Both the position numbers and the translations under genes were made by a program. This document shows, piece by piece, positions 1 to 10,755 of a DNA stretch of 64,000 nucleotides (position 1 is its first letter; the number at the start of each line of letters is the position of its first letter). A model generated the notes under the pieces. It made no database searches. It saw only the letters and a list, made by a program, of their open reading frames with translations, and was not told where the DNA came from. Source of the DNA: Macrostomum hystrix. Its lineage: Eukaryota; Platyhelminthes; Macrostomidae. Where the stretch lies: assembly GCA_950097015.1 (NCBI GenBank), contig CATNEN010000011.1, positions 3,562,501 through 3,626,500 on the forward strand, given 5' to 3'.

Positions 1-504
1 GTTGAATCAAACAGAATGTTTACTTTTTATTTGATTAAAAGCTGAAACTACACAAATTCATCGTTTCCAGACACAGTACGAGATCAATCGTAAATCAAAA
101 ACTTACTTTAGACTGCAAAAATGTTCAGTTACATTTAATATTTATGATGTGCTAGCTATGCTCACAGGAGCCTATCAGCAGGTAGATTGGTGCTCGATAA
201 TCAAGACTTAACAAATGGCTGCGATCAAGCTAACTCTATTTAATGAAGCGAGCATTTGTGATACAGTTTGTCTCCATGAGAGAGCGGAACTGAATGTGCA
301 AAGATGGAGAACTTTCTCATCCGAGGCAAAGAGGCTGCTCTGTCGGAGTTCAGGCTAGCCGGTCCTGTCATTCTTCGCTGCACTGGGCGAAGAGCTTTTC
401 TATTCAAGATATTTGACTTTTGATTCGTGTATGCTTGGAGAGAGACTTTTAGAGTGCAGTTTATTAGCATTGTTAAATTTCAAGTTGGTAGATCCTTTTT
501 AATG

Positions 505-510
505 TTTATT
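505..510 (-). terminator. Candidate polyadenylation signal of the CUB protein gene
   Basis: TTTATT on the plus strand reads AATAAA on the minus strand, about 430 nt after the stop codon. A second AATAAA lies near 27-32. The choice is not supported by any transcript. Confidence 0.35.
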
Positions 511-936
511 TTGTTTGGCATTGCCATCTGCAGATGTAAATGAAAGCGATCACCACACATCAGGTCCACCAACTAAAGTTATAAAAGGAAGTGGCGGTAT
601 TCGTTCTAGTACCATATTCTGCGTATTGGCCAACAATTCTGACTCAGATCAACACAGGTGTTGAGCATACAACCGGACGAGCTTGGTTTCACTTCGGCAT
701 GGAGTCGGCCTTTCTTAAAATAATGGCTGGACCACACAAATGTTACTGAGAGTAATTAAAGTTACGCGTAAAACAAAAGGCAACTTGTTAATTAATTTAA
801 ATACGGGCTATATTGCTAAAGTGTAGAAAAACTGAAAAAAGGCTGCTGAAACACACTCACAGCCGGTCTTCAAGCACTATTCTGGTACGGCTTGAAGGCG
901 GCAACTCGACCAGCAGCTGGCATCTCCATGGCGGTC

Positions 937-1112
937 TCAGACTGGCGCTACTGATGGCCGGACACGCGCTACGCAGCCAAAAACAATCAAAGCCACGATG
1001 ACTAGAATCGCAATCAGCAACGAAGTTATGAGTACTGGCCGCTCCCAGACTTCAGCAACGCTGCCGCCAGCTGTGTGTGCGGTGTTGCATGTTCGATTCG
1101 TTTTAGTTGCAG
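937..1112 (-). CDS. CUB membrane protein exon 5: transmembrane helix and stop
   Basis: Starts in phase after acceptor CACCAG (1113-1114) and ends at TGA 937-939. It encodes a sequon, then about 23 hydrophobic residues (PVLITSLLIAILVIVALIVF), then the basic stop-transfer CVARVR and a short tail. The intron separating it from exon 4 is only 41 nt (1113-1153). Confidence 0.75.
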
Positions 1113-4100
1113 CTGGTGAATTCAGCACACCAGTTTTCGATTCGCAAACTCACCAGTATTCGGGCTGGGTATCTTGAGCAGCGCGAAACTACCGTTGAGC
1201 AGTCGGCATTTGATGACTGCCGAGCTAGCGATGCCAGATGGATGAGCGACGATTGCGAAGTGTGTTACCACTGAGCTCAGACAGCTGGGCCCTACTGGAT
1301 CTGAGACTGTCTGAAAATTTGTGTTTAGATTCATATAAATCACGTTATTTAAGTTAAAATGTTGACTTATTTGAGTAGTGAAAAGAAAATAAAATGTCTT
1401 GGAAGCACCCATACAGTTTCCAATTGCTTAGCAATGATCGGTAGGACGTCACTGGTAGTTTTCAGCTCGCATTGGTGCCTCACAACCGCACAAGTGGACT
1501 CAGACACAACTCGGAACTGAATCACCCTGGTTAATGACCACAGCCCAGGTTGCAGCAGCTCAATTCTTGCAGTCTCCGGATCGGCTAAAATTTTAGTGCT
1601 TTGTGCTCAGAAATCAGATGAACTCCTATCGTAGTGAGCTGCTTGTTTCTTGGCTTAGCAGCTAGCTCCCACTCCTGCAACTACTTCGTAGTTAGCCATT
1701 GTCGCTGTATGTTTAGTTCAGTTTAACTCTGTCTCTAATCCATTAGTTAGAAATTAGTTGGTGTCTTTAGTGTGTCTTTTTAGGAGAACTGTCGCCGCTA
1801 TTTCCATGGATTTTCCATGGCAGTTTGGCACTCCCGCGGATTTTCCGTCTGCCTAAATCTTTCCAGCAAATGAGAGCCCGTGGAAGGCGCCAGCCAATGG
1901 CAGGACAGGAAGGAGGTCCAGCCGTCTATAAATACGAGACAGACGCGAGCCCAAAAACTCAGATCCTGCCCCGAGGCCCACGCAGCCGCGCGAAACTGAG
2001 TTTGGATAAGCTCAAGAAACCGACAACTTGAATAAGTTCACTCGGAGTCTCTAGGATAAGAGTTTTCATCTAACTTGAAGGACAAGGACTACAAGACTCT
2101 CTTGGATAAGAGTTTCCTCCTAAATTAGGAATTAAGTAAAGGACTTGTTTGAATATTTCTATGTTATAGAAACATACATTTGAAAGGACTCTCTTGGATA
2201 AAATTTTTAATAAAAGTTTCCTTCAGACCCCATGCAGGCTTTAGAAATGACTCTCTTGGAGAATAATTTCCTTCAGCTAAGTAAATTACTTCAGTCAGCA
2301 TCGTTCAAGCAGCATTGTATTCGTTGTGGAACTTGTCCACAGACAACTGTCTCAGAGTCTCGACTTTCAGGTGTTAATTATTTTCTGATAGGTCTAAGGC
2401 GTGAGAAGTCTCATGAGACAATCGACCCTTCAGACCACGGTGGCAGCCAACCTACCGTTTATTTTAGGAAGTCTACACCAGGTGTTTTTTTAGGAGCACG
2501 TCGTCAGATCGACATCTGAGCGTCACCCTGCTTGTCTACATCAAAAAATTCTTGTAGTAATCTCAGTACCTGGAGGCACAGTTTTCAATGTAAGTGGCAA
2601 TATAATTTGTCACTTGCTTGTTTAAAACATAAAACATACTCGTAGGCGAGACAACCAAGACCCTAACCTATTGGAGGAGACAAGGACCTGCAGCTGAAAA
2701 GCTAGCTGTACTTCACACTCTGAGTGCAAGAGCTGAATGACGCCCTTGCTGGCTGGCTTCATCAACGCCTTCACATTCACTTTACTAGCAAAGAAATTTT
2801 GCAGCCAGTACTGAAAAGTATGCGGCATGTCTCACAGAGATATTAAAAGCTGTTTGTGAATATGTGCCAGTCCAGTGTGAAAAGTCTGTTTGTATCTCTG
2901 TTTGTATCTCTGTTTGTATCTCTGGCAAACTCTGTTTGAGACCATGGCAATAGTTTCAACAGTGGCGTCATCCAAATATGAACGACTGAAAAGTGATTGA
3001 AAGAAACTAGGCTGCTCACAGCTCAGCAGTGCGAGTGAGTACAGTTGAAATCCACCATTCGCAGGTCAGCTTTTGATCATTGAGCGAGCAATGGTCGATG
3101 GCTGGGCGACAACTGACATGTGAGACGCAACTGAACTCAAGCATGCTGGTCCATGAGGCTCAGATTGTTTCTAAGATGATATTTACGCTTGTATTATGCT
3201 TTTTTTTCATTTTTCAACTAATATGTTTTAGCAATAAGTATGTACTGACAAATTACGTCTTGTCCTTGTCACCAGTGTGTTCGGCAAGAATTTGTGAATC
3301 TTGCATATGGTGGCAATGGCAATCTAGCATATGGTGGACTTTCACGAAAATCGGTCATTTGTTTTGCGAGCTATCGTGAAGTTGGCTGTGTGTGTTTGAA
3401 ATTCCCCCCTGGTCTTTCCCCAAATGGAAACATATAGCGTCGTCATCGTACTGTTAGCAATAAGCAATAATCTAACACTGTAATTAACAGGGACCTACAC
3501 GAAGGCAATTTTAGATCCTGTAGAACTGACACTCCATAAAGTCTACACTTGATTTGGCGAATGCAGGCATTTCTTGATAGACTGCCAAGATGCACTACTG
3601 ATTTGATCGACTTGTAGCCGTGCGAGTAGTGCGACCACTAAAAATAGTTTGAGAATTTACGGTTTGAATTTTCAATGACGTTTAAAGTTATTGCAGTTAT
3701 CAAAGCAACAGTGAGTCGGATTGTATCGTACGGAAATTGGAACTGCGTTTTCAGAGCAGCTCAGCCAAATAAGGCAATAGTCAAGATGATAGATGTCGTG
3801 GTGCAAAAGCGAAATGAATGTACCATTCGATGCTCTTCCAGTCCAGTGATGAAACATAGTTTGCATATTCAGTTTGACGCAATCTTTTGAAATAAATACG
3901 CATGGTTATTTTTAAAAAGTGATATAGCACGTGCGATAGTAAAAGCAGTAGAGCTTTTAGTAATTAAACCTGCCTACCTGTGCACAAGCCATCACAAACT
4001 GAAAATCGAAACCAAAATCCGGAATTTACAACTGAGTGATCAGTTCTGAAGACCAGAGTCACACTGCCCGTAACGTTGATCGCAACGTTTCTGTGAGGCC

Positions 4101-6505
4101 CACCAGTGATGTTAAATAGGGATTCGTTTGTCACTGTTGGAAAGATCCCATTGAACACTTGCAGCATGTCAAGGCCGCTTTCGGATTCAAACAACTCAAT
4201 GTTAATATGAACAGTTTGATAACTCTCGGCGTGAATGCTCCATGCTTCGACTGTGTTGTCAAAATAATGATAATTGGTGAAGCCTGGGTGGCTAGTTCTT
4301 TGACCGCTGACTTCCTCGATTATCTCGACTGATGGAGCTGTAGAAACGAAGGTATTTGCAATATGATTATTAAACTTTTTATAGGGAATAAGATAAAATC
4401 TTATAATGCATGTAAAATCATCAAATGAGATTATTGTAATACAATGGAGTAACATCTCAAAAGCTGTGGTGATTCTTAAAATCGCTTCGTTTTTTGGCGG
4501 GTCTTAAAATAGTGATATTTCAGGCACTTCTCATTTGTCCGTTTACATGTATTGCGTACTTGCAATGATACACTGCCCAAGAAAAAAGTATAATTATAAG
4601 TTAAAAATCAATCAGCTTATTAACATGATCCGGCTCAGTTTCGGCTTATGTTCGACGCCTGCACCCTCAGTCATCCTTGGGAGCTGACCAAGCTGGTCTA
4701 CAGATCTCCGAGGCGTCGAAGCTGGCTTTCTGATTGCAAAGCCTCTCCTGGCTTCCCTCTGAGCGCTTTGGCCTTTGCCTTGGACAGGACAGGCGCCGGC
4801 ATGTTGTCTGTGTTTGTGGCTCGACAGCCCCTGCATCAGCAAGCATCCTGCAGTGACCGAAGCTTTCTAAGACACCCCGGGCCACCTGCTAAATTTAATT
4901 CCATCCCGCAATCTTGCTTCTTGCTCAAAGCGCATCTGCCTGTGCAGTGATGTTAAGTACACAGGTCGCTTCTGAAGAATTTCTGTGGTGCTCCGAAAGC
5001 CGATTCTGCCTATTATCTGTCAAGGTTCGCCTAGGCTGCGCTATTAGGCAACTCCCGACTTTCCTTGGCCTCAACGGGCGGGTCTTCCTTCTGCTCCTTC
5101 GCTCTCCAGACACAGCGCTGAGATCCTTACCCTAGACTAGTTTGCTGACTCGCTCACCCGCTCGCTCACTTGCTGTTGAAAACGCAGCGGCCATCCTGTC
5201 AAGGTGGAAAGTTAAGCAACCCAAAACGCTGTGACAAAAATCCGGCCCGGAAATCGTCCAGCCGATTCAGCAGGTGGTGCCAGCTGCGCTACGCATTGGT
5301 CCTGCACTTCCCCCAGACTTTGCCCTTCAGAGACCTGATGGCACGTGCCGGCGTTCCAGACGTGAGCGTCACCAAGTCCCGTTACCCTTCTACATCAGTC
5401 GACGGAGTGGAAGTGCCGTGGCCAAACGGCGAACTGTGACACTGACAGACTGTTTTGTGGCTGACTTGTAGGCGATGGGTCTCAGTCCTCAGACCACGCA
5501 CAGACGCCTGCAATTCCCGTCTGTTTTGCTAGCGCGTGAGCGCAAGAACTGACTATAGCATTTGCGATTCTCTATCCCTCTATATATATTTTATTTGTGA
5601 ATAAAAAAATTCCAAAAAACGAATTTATTGCAAGTATATAAGAAATACGATTTTCCTTTCATTATAATCCAAGCTTGCCAGAGTACCAGTGCACCAGAAT
5701 CAATTTTGCACAAAATTACCGCGGTAAAAACTCACTTCGCAATGGGCCCAGTCCAAGGAAAGTCACATTAAAAGAAGCAACAGCCCGATAGCTGAACTCG
5801 AAGCCTGATATCCAGTTCGCCCCGTAATTCTTGCACCGAATCAGAACCGGGCTTGGCAGCCAAAACTCTGACAGAGTTACGTCATCAGGTCTGAGTCTGA
5901 AGCGCTCAGTGCTATTGCTTGGCGACACAGTCATCTCATGCAAGTGAACTGTACGGCAGATGCCGTCAAATATGAAGTACGTCAACTTTATTGCAACAGA
6001 AGCGGTCGTTCTGATAACCCAGCAGTGATCGACCTCAGATCCTGCGCCTCGATAGTTGGTTGCAACAGCTGTTGCTCTAGCAGTGCCCGCCGGCAGGCTC
6101 AGATTGGTGTATGTCAAGCATGAACCTGGGTGTGTTTTATTCAACGGTTAGTTTAGGGCAGATTTGAGTTTTTTAAATAAAAAAGTGAAATATTGTTCCA
6201 GTAGAGCCAGGGAATCGAACCCCCGACCTTCAAGATGCTGTAACTGCTAAGCTACAACTCTCTTCGTCAGGGAAATTGTATAACTTATGCACGCTACGCT
6301 CGTATCACGCGTGAATTTAATTATTACTCTCAGCAGGGTAACTCAAAGGAATTTTGTTTAAAATCTGTTAAACGTTTTGTATCGTTTCAAACAGCCCTAC
6401 AAGCTGAGTATCTCATTTGAATTGTTTCTGAATTTTTTTGTATTCTAACTTACCGACCAGACCGACGGAGCTAGCCATCAACAACACTATGATTTTGGCC
6501 CACAT
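937..6505 (-). CDS. Type I membrane protein with two CUB-like domains (5 exons)
   Basis: Seen: joining 6454-6505, 5736-6125, 3978-4337, 1154-1306 and 937-1112 (minus strand) gives an open frame of 376 aa. Every junction is GT-AG and phase-compatible. Residues 1-17 are a hydrophobic signal peptide. About 18-147 is a CUB-like domain with four cysteines, 148-267 is a second CUB-like domain lacking the N-terminal cysteine pair, 268-343 is a linker, about 344-367 is a transmembrane helix, and the tail is 9 residues. There are eight N-glycosylation sequons, all in the predicted ectodomain. Known: CUB domains are extracellular beta-sandwich modules for binding proteins or carbohydrate. Inferred: a surface adhesion, receptor or co-receptor protein. 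No orthologue is recognised and the ligand is unknown. The frame and phase agreement across five exons makes the gene model strong; the function is open. Confidence 0.82.
1154..1306 (-). CDS. CUB membrane protein exon 4: juxtamembrane linker
   Basis: 51 codon equivalents beginning VSDPVGPSC and ending SPNT, with two cysteines and one sequon. Of two nearby AG acceptors (after TTTCAG and after GACAG), only the second, at 1307-1308, keeps phase with exon 3. The donor is GTGAGT at 1152-1153. No domain is recognised. Confidence 0.68.
1891..1965 (+). promoter_or_regulatory. CCAAT/TATA/Inr promoter-like block inside CUB gene intron 3
   Basis: On the plus strand, antisense to the host gene, CCAAT (about 1893) is followed by TATAAATA at 1927-1934 and an initiator-like TCAGAT about 30 nt further (1959-1964). 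The surrounding 1800-2030 is GC-rich. Downstream, four imperfect copies of ACTCTCTTGGATAA occur at about 2047, 2097, 2190 and 2251, plus AATAAA near 2209. This arrangement is typical of a retrotransposon LTR or of an antisense/ncRNA promoter. No paired LTR or retroviral-type ORF is visible. Confidence 0.4.
3978..4337 (-). CDS. CUB membrane protein exon 3: second CUB-like domain
   Basis: 119 full codons between acceptor CTACAG (4338-4339) and donor GTAGGC (3976-3977). CUB landmarks are the HPGFTNYHYFDN start, the AWSI strand, the DMLQVFNG turn, and TLVFRTD followed by GFWFRFSV. The usual first cysteine pair is absent; two cysteines lie at the end (VCDGLC). Three sequons are present. Confidence 0.82.
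4620..5560. other. GC-rich intron 2 segment of the CUB gene with unrecognised overlapping ORFs
   Basis: Most of CUB intron 2 (4338-5735) is richer in G+C than its flanks. It is open over 60-100 codons in several frames on both strands, the longest being 4648-4950 plus. None of the translations shows a recognisable motif, and frames overlap on both strands. Most likely non-coding sequence or the remnant of a mobile element. Confidence 0.35.
5736..6125 (-). CDS. CUB membrane protein exon 2: first CUB-like domain
   Basis: 129 full codons, acceptor ACCCAG at 6126-6127, donor GTGAGT at 5734-5735. The four cysteines are spaced like the two disulfides of a canonical CUB domain (SCLTY, HCWVI, GICRT, IRCKN). 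The C-terminal ISGFEFSYRA segment matches the final CUB strand. Three N-glycosylation sequons are present. Confidence 0.8.
6200..6265 (-). mobile_element. tRNA-like repeat (Pol III A-box and B-box)
   Basis: On the minus strand, TAGCTTAGCAGTTACAGC resembles an A-box/D-arm and is followed about 25 nt later by GGGGGTTCGATTCCC, a perfect B-box/T-arm. The acceptor stem is poorly paired, so this is more likely a degenerate tRNA or SINE head than a working tRNA. It lies in CUB gene intron 1. Confidence 0.5.
6454..6505 (-). CDS. CUB membrane protein exon 1: start and signal peptide
   Basis: ATG at 6503-6505 begins MWAKIIVLLMASSVGLV, a typical signal peptide. The donor is GTAAG at 6453 and leaves one nucleotide (G) of the next codon. 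The following exon starts with two nucleotides, so the phase fits. This is the only Met-plus-hydrophobic segment upstream of the first CUB domain. Confidence 0.75.
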
Positions 6506-6633
6506 AGCCAAGTGCAGTGAACTCAAATGCTGTCTCGAAGTGTCTAACTGACTTGTAATATATGAAAGGAATTGTTAGCAATGAACTACAAGGATATCTA
6601 GGAAATGCGCGCTCGTTCCACTGATTATACGAG

Positions 6634-6640
6634 TATTTAT
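6634..6640 (-). promoter_or_regulatory. TATA-like box upstream of the CUB protein start
   Basis: ATAAATA on the minus strand about 130 nt before the ATG at 6505. The position is plausible for a core promoter, but the motif is weak and unsupported otherwise. Confidence 0.25.
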
Positions 6641-7131
6641 GGCTTTAGAAACACACCCCAGAAGAGACTATTTATCCAGTCTTGCGTTGATCAAGGTTGA
6701 AAATAACGCTATTAACGTGTTAAAGCCCTGCACGGTACTATTGTACGAGCTAATTATGAATTCAGCTCCTATTTAGACGACCAGTTTTCTTATATAAATT
6801 TATAGCCTATTGAACGCAGAAAATGTTGCGTTTATTTATTAATTTACTTGGACACATCATGAAGTATATTTAGGCCTTGATTTGGAATTGATTATGGAAA
6901 TAGCAACGGAAGCTTCTAGCTTTAATTAAAGCAATTATAAGCAACTTTGTCGTTTGTCTTTATAGCTAGCAACATGTTGTAGAATAAAATGTATTTGGAA
7001 AATTATTTAAATGAAATGCTGTCCTTACTGCGCCTGCGTTTGGATTCGATTCTGGCAAATTTTTTTGTTAGCTGCGACGTTTGCATGTCTATGTAAACTA
7101 GCTCGTATATGATTAAACTTGTCAGTTTGTA

Positions 7132-7408
7132 ACGGGTGTCCCAAAAAGTTTCTGACAAAAAGAACTTACAGTTGTCGCATTTTTAAGCAAAATATTGTCT
7201 ATGGCAGCTGTGTAGGCAAAGCTTGGCAGAAAAGCTAGCGTACACTTCTGTGCTCAATAACTCGCCTCTAGAGCAATTTTTCGTAACCAAATTTTTGTGG
7301 GAAAAACTTACATATGTTTACTGTAGACCTGTTAAATTACTGGGCTATAGGCCTAACTGCTCACTCACAGTGAGCGCACAAAGTGTTACCCTTTTTTGGG
7401 ACACCCGT
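7132..7408. mobile_element. Mariner/Tc1-type MITE, 277 bp, with TA target duplication
   Basis: Inverted termini ACGGGTGTCCCAAAAA (7132-7147) and its reverse complement at 7393-7408 are flanked by TA on both sides (7130-7131 and 7409-7410). That terminal sequence and TA target are typical of mariner-family elements. The 277-bp interior has no transposase, so it would need transposase in trans. It lies just downstream of KCNQ. Confidence 0.8.
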
Positions 7409-7660
7409 TATTTGTTCGGTTCACCCAAAGGTATTTGCTATTTCGCTTCGGATCGCATTGGGCAGCACAATAACTTTCTATCTCAATAAATATAATTGCC
7501 TGCGTGGAGCCATAGCTCGCGACTGTTCGAATCGCTAAATCCAAAAGCTGCGGCTGTGCTATGTGCTGGAAATCTTGCCAAAGAAGGGAAGGTGTGGTCG
7601 ATTATTTTATTAATATTTTTAGTAAGGTATATTGTCTTTACTTTGACTGATGCACGAAGC

Positions 7661-7975
7661 TTATTATTATTTGTAGAAGGGTTGTGGGCAATGGCACATA
7701 ATGTTGTGCCACTGGACCCGCAGACAGCAGCGAGGAGGCAATTTTACCCATCTCGCTGACTCCTGAGCACACACTGAGCACATTCTGTACGCAGGAACAC
7801 GATCACAAAGGTGTATACATCTGTCCTGATTTTCTCATTATAGGTTGGCCCTGAAGAGCGTAAATGGCACGCAATGGCTGCTTGCGCCCCAAATGAATGC
7901 GGCCTCGCCGCGGAATCGAGCTCAAGGACCTTGGTGCGAGAGGTAAATACGTTAACCGCTCTGCCACCCACCCTC
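7661..7975 (-). mobile_element. tRNA-derived SINE, family B, copy 1
   Basis: On the minus strand it begins with a tRNA-like head (GGCAGAGCGGTTAACG as A-box, GAGCTCGATTCC as B-box). A body of about 200 bp follows, and it ends in ATT/AAT triplets near 7661-7675. It aligns over its whole length with 21258-21578, including the TCGCTGACTCCTGAGCACAC segment and the tRNA-like head. Two full-length copies in one window with a Pol III promoter and a simple-repeat tail support a SINE family. Confidence 0.75.
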
Positions 7976-9330
7976 TTATGCTTGAAGCAATTTCGAGGTT
8001 AGTATAACTTTACTTTGATAAAAATTTCTTGTGATATTTACTTCAACCTTGTCCTGCTTTAATTATCTTGCTACAATTAAAAGCATAGTTAAGAGTAACT
8101 AAAAGCAGACCAGGACCAGCAATTACTATATTTAAAGTCGCAAATAGATTTGCACGTTCGGTTGATTGCACAGACGAACTGAACCGGAACTCTAGTTAGC
8201 TTGCTGCTAAGTCTATTTCAACTTTAAGTAGCGCTTGTGTTGCTTAGATTTTTGGCCTCCATTGAACTCGTAATGCTCGCTTAGAAATAGCCTAATTAGC
8301 CTGAGTACCTGTAAATTAATAACAGCAAATTACATTACCAGCATGCGCTTACATTAAATTCGCAATTTAAAAGAACGCACACAATCCAGTAAAACAAGAG
8401 CAAACATTTGTTTATTTTTGCGCGTTTTTCCTCCAGCAGATGAGAAACAGGTCGATATTTGCAAAAGTATAATAATTTTACTCTGAGAAACACATTGATG
8501 CGCGCAGTGCAGCGAGGTGAGAGGAGCTGAGGACTCATGCGAGTGTAGTATGCGAAAAATTCCCTGTTCTTGGAACAGTTTCACGTCGACCCATGAAACT
8601 TTGTTTTGAATCATAATTGCGTCACAAAAAAATAAAGGAAATAAATAATAAATAATAAACAATGGTTTATTTATGAGGCTCAACATACAAAACAAGGAAA
8701 TAGAAACATAGGAAACAGTAGAAAATGGTGTGGTCGAAGTGACAGCAATTCACTAGCAATAAGTAAGTTGAAACTCAACTTAACTCCAGAGAGAAAAGGA
8801 TAGTTAACTTGCCACATACTGAATTGGCATGACTGGTTGTGCTGTTGTGTGTAATGCTGAAAATATTACAATAGTTAATTACAAATGACAAACGCATGAA
8901 TCGACTAACTTGTTTTTGACTTCTATGCTCGAACTATGTAGCAATACAACTATGAAACAATAATATATAACAGAAAAGTAAAAACACTCTGCTCAGAACG
9001 AAAAAGTTTCAGCCGCATGTATCACAATTAAAATAAATTCAACAGAATAAACCGATACATAACACATTCTGGAAAAGTGAGATTTTGTGTGCTGGATTCT
9101 GTGTGTTGGTAAATTGACTAAATATTTAATCCTGTTTTGTGGAATTAAAATCAAACTGCCAATGGCGATATTGACTGCAATTTAATTACTCAATTTCAGT
9201 TACTTGTCGACAGTGTCCACGGATGTTGTAATTCGATTAAAGGAAATCGCTTCTAGGAAAATCAATTACATTGTGCAAAAGAATAACGTGCAGAAATTTG
9301 ACCACTGCCTACTAGTGCTATTTTGACTCA

Positions 9331-10755
9331 TCAGCAGGCGCTCTTCCAAATCTTAGTAGATGTTGCTGATGCTCCGCCTTCAGTGGACGATCTCGTTAGT
9401 GGCTGCGTCAGAGGAACAGATGCAGTAGCTACGACCGCAACGGATCCGGAGCCCTGACTGCTGTTCTTCTGGTGCCTGCCTGCCAGCAGACGACGGGCTT
9501 CTCGACCAGCTGCTGTTGAAGATGTCCCAGGTGCCAAGTCATCCTCATCGGAGGTGTCGTCCAGAGCTCGGTTCGTGAAGCTGAGTCGGTGCTGCAGCGG
9601 AGGCACCTGTGCTGATGACACCTCGCGTCGAGTAAAAACGCCTCGACTGCCGCGCTGCTGCTGTTGCTGTTGCTGCTGCTGCTGCTGTTGCAGTTGCAAA
9701 GCCGTTGCAGATGGCGGAGGCGGTGGAGGGGGTGGTAAAGCTCTGGCAGGCTGGAAAAATATGAAATCATCGTCTTCATCTTCGAGGTAATGGCTACGTC
9801 GGCTGCCTTGCATGAAGTAACTCACCATTGCCACGTCGTCATCGTCATCCTCTTCATCATCGTCGAAATTATCATCTTCGTCATCTAGATCGATGAGCCG
9901 TTTTTCTGGCGGCGGTGGTGGACTGGGTACGGACGTTGGTCGATAGTCAACTCTTCCAGAGATGTCAGTAGGCACGCCAGCATAGTCTAATACAGTCGCA
10001 TCAGCATCCTGCTCAAGGTAGTCTTCTTCGCTGCACTCGCCACAATCGTTCTCATGAATTTGGGCATGGGTCACACGACTGAGGCTGGTGGCGACAAAGG
10101 AGCCGGTTGGAGACCGCTGCTGACAAGGATGACTTCGTTGCTTAATGTTGCGATGACGGTTGGCCCCTGCTGGGTCGGCAGATGTCTCATACGTTGGCGA
10201 CTCGGCATGGGACTGAGTACGCACCATTTCTATGTCAGGCGTAGATTGCAGACTCTGTTGAGGTCCGATGCTCTGAGTTAGGTAACGATAAGTGACTCGC
10301 TTGGGCACTCGCGGACCCAGATCGCTGTAGTTGCGCGTCAGCGACTTGCGTTGCTGACGCGACTGGCAGTCCTGCAGGATGGAGCGAAGGCCAGCGAGAC
10401 CCGTTGGAAGATGCGGATGGTGCTGCAGCTGGGGTTGGCAGTTGGGCTGGGTGTCGCTGTCAACACTGCCCCCGCCGGAGGAGCTAAGAAGTGGACGAGC
10501 GCTGCTGCTGCTTACGCGCGCACCACCCCCGCCGCTGTCGCCCCCTTCGCCACCTCCGCCGCCAGCATCATCGTCTCCACCGCCCTTTCCACCACCACCA
10601 CCACAACCGCCGATTTCGCCTCCATTTCCATCCCCATCAGGATTTTCAGCGTCGCGAATAGCAGCGATAGGTCCACCATGGCTGCAGAACACTGCTCGCC
10701 TGTCCTCTTTGTACATGTCGATAAGCAGCTCAAGCTTCCGCTCAATGTCTTCCAC
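9331..10755 (-). CDS. KCNQ: KCNQ exon 14: assembly coiled coil and long disordered tail
   Basis: It opens [19 protein letters not shown], the helix D tetramerisation coiled coil of Kv7. About 450 residues of low complexity follow: Gly/Asp-rich runs, a Pro run, an acidic stretch ([14 protein letters not shown]), eight or more prolines and a pure Gln tract of about 12. The stop is TGA at 9331-9333. CAG/CAA codons are interrupted in the Gln tract. The tail has no recognised domain and is longer than in most Kv7 proteins. Confidence 0.93.
   Translation of the reverse strand: MEDIERKLELLIDMYKEDRRAVFCSHGGPIAAIRDAENPDGDGNGGEIGGCGGGGGKGGGDDDAGGGGGEGGDSGGGGARVSSSSARPLLSSSGGGSVDSDTQPNCQPQLQHHPHLPTGLAGLRSILQDCQSRQQRKSLTRNYSDLGPRVPKRVTYRYLTQSIGPQQSLQSTPDIEMVRTQSHAESPTYETSADPAGANRHRNIKQRSHPCQQRSPTGSFVATSLSRVTHAQIHENDCGECSEEDYLEQDADATVLDYAGVPTDISGRVDYRPTSVPSPPPPPEKRLIDLDDEDDNFDDDEEDDDDDVAMVSYFMQGSRRSHYLEDEDDDFIFFQPARALPPPPPPPPSATALQLQQQQQQQQQQQQRGSRGVFTRREVSSAQVPPLQHRLSFTNRALDDTSDEDDLAPGTSSTAAGREARRLLAGRHQKNSSQGSGSVAVVATASVPLTQPLTRSSTEGGASATSTKIWKSAC

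Larger units (their letters stand above)
6506..9330. other. Spacer between the CUB gene and KCNQ
   Basis: No coding exon is recognised. It contains a mariner-type MITE (7132-7408), a SINE (7661-7975) and AT-rich sequence. AATAAA on the minus strand near 8665-8672 is a possible KCNQ polyadenylation signal about 660 nt after the stop. Short ORFs here, such as 8354-8695 minus, have no recognisable content. Confidence 0.5.
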
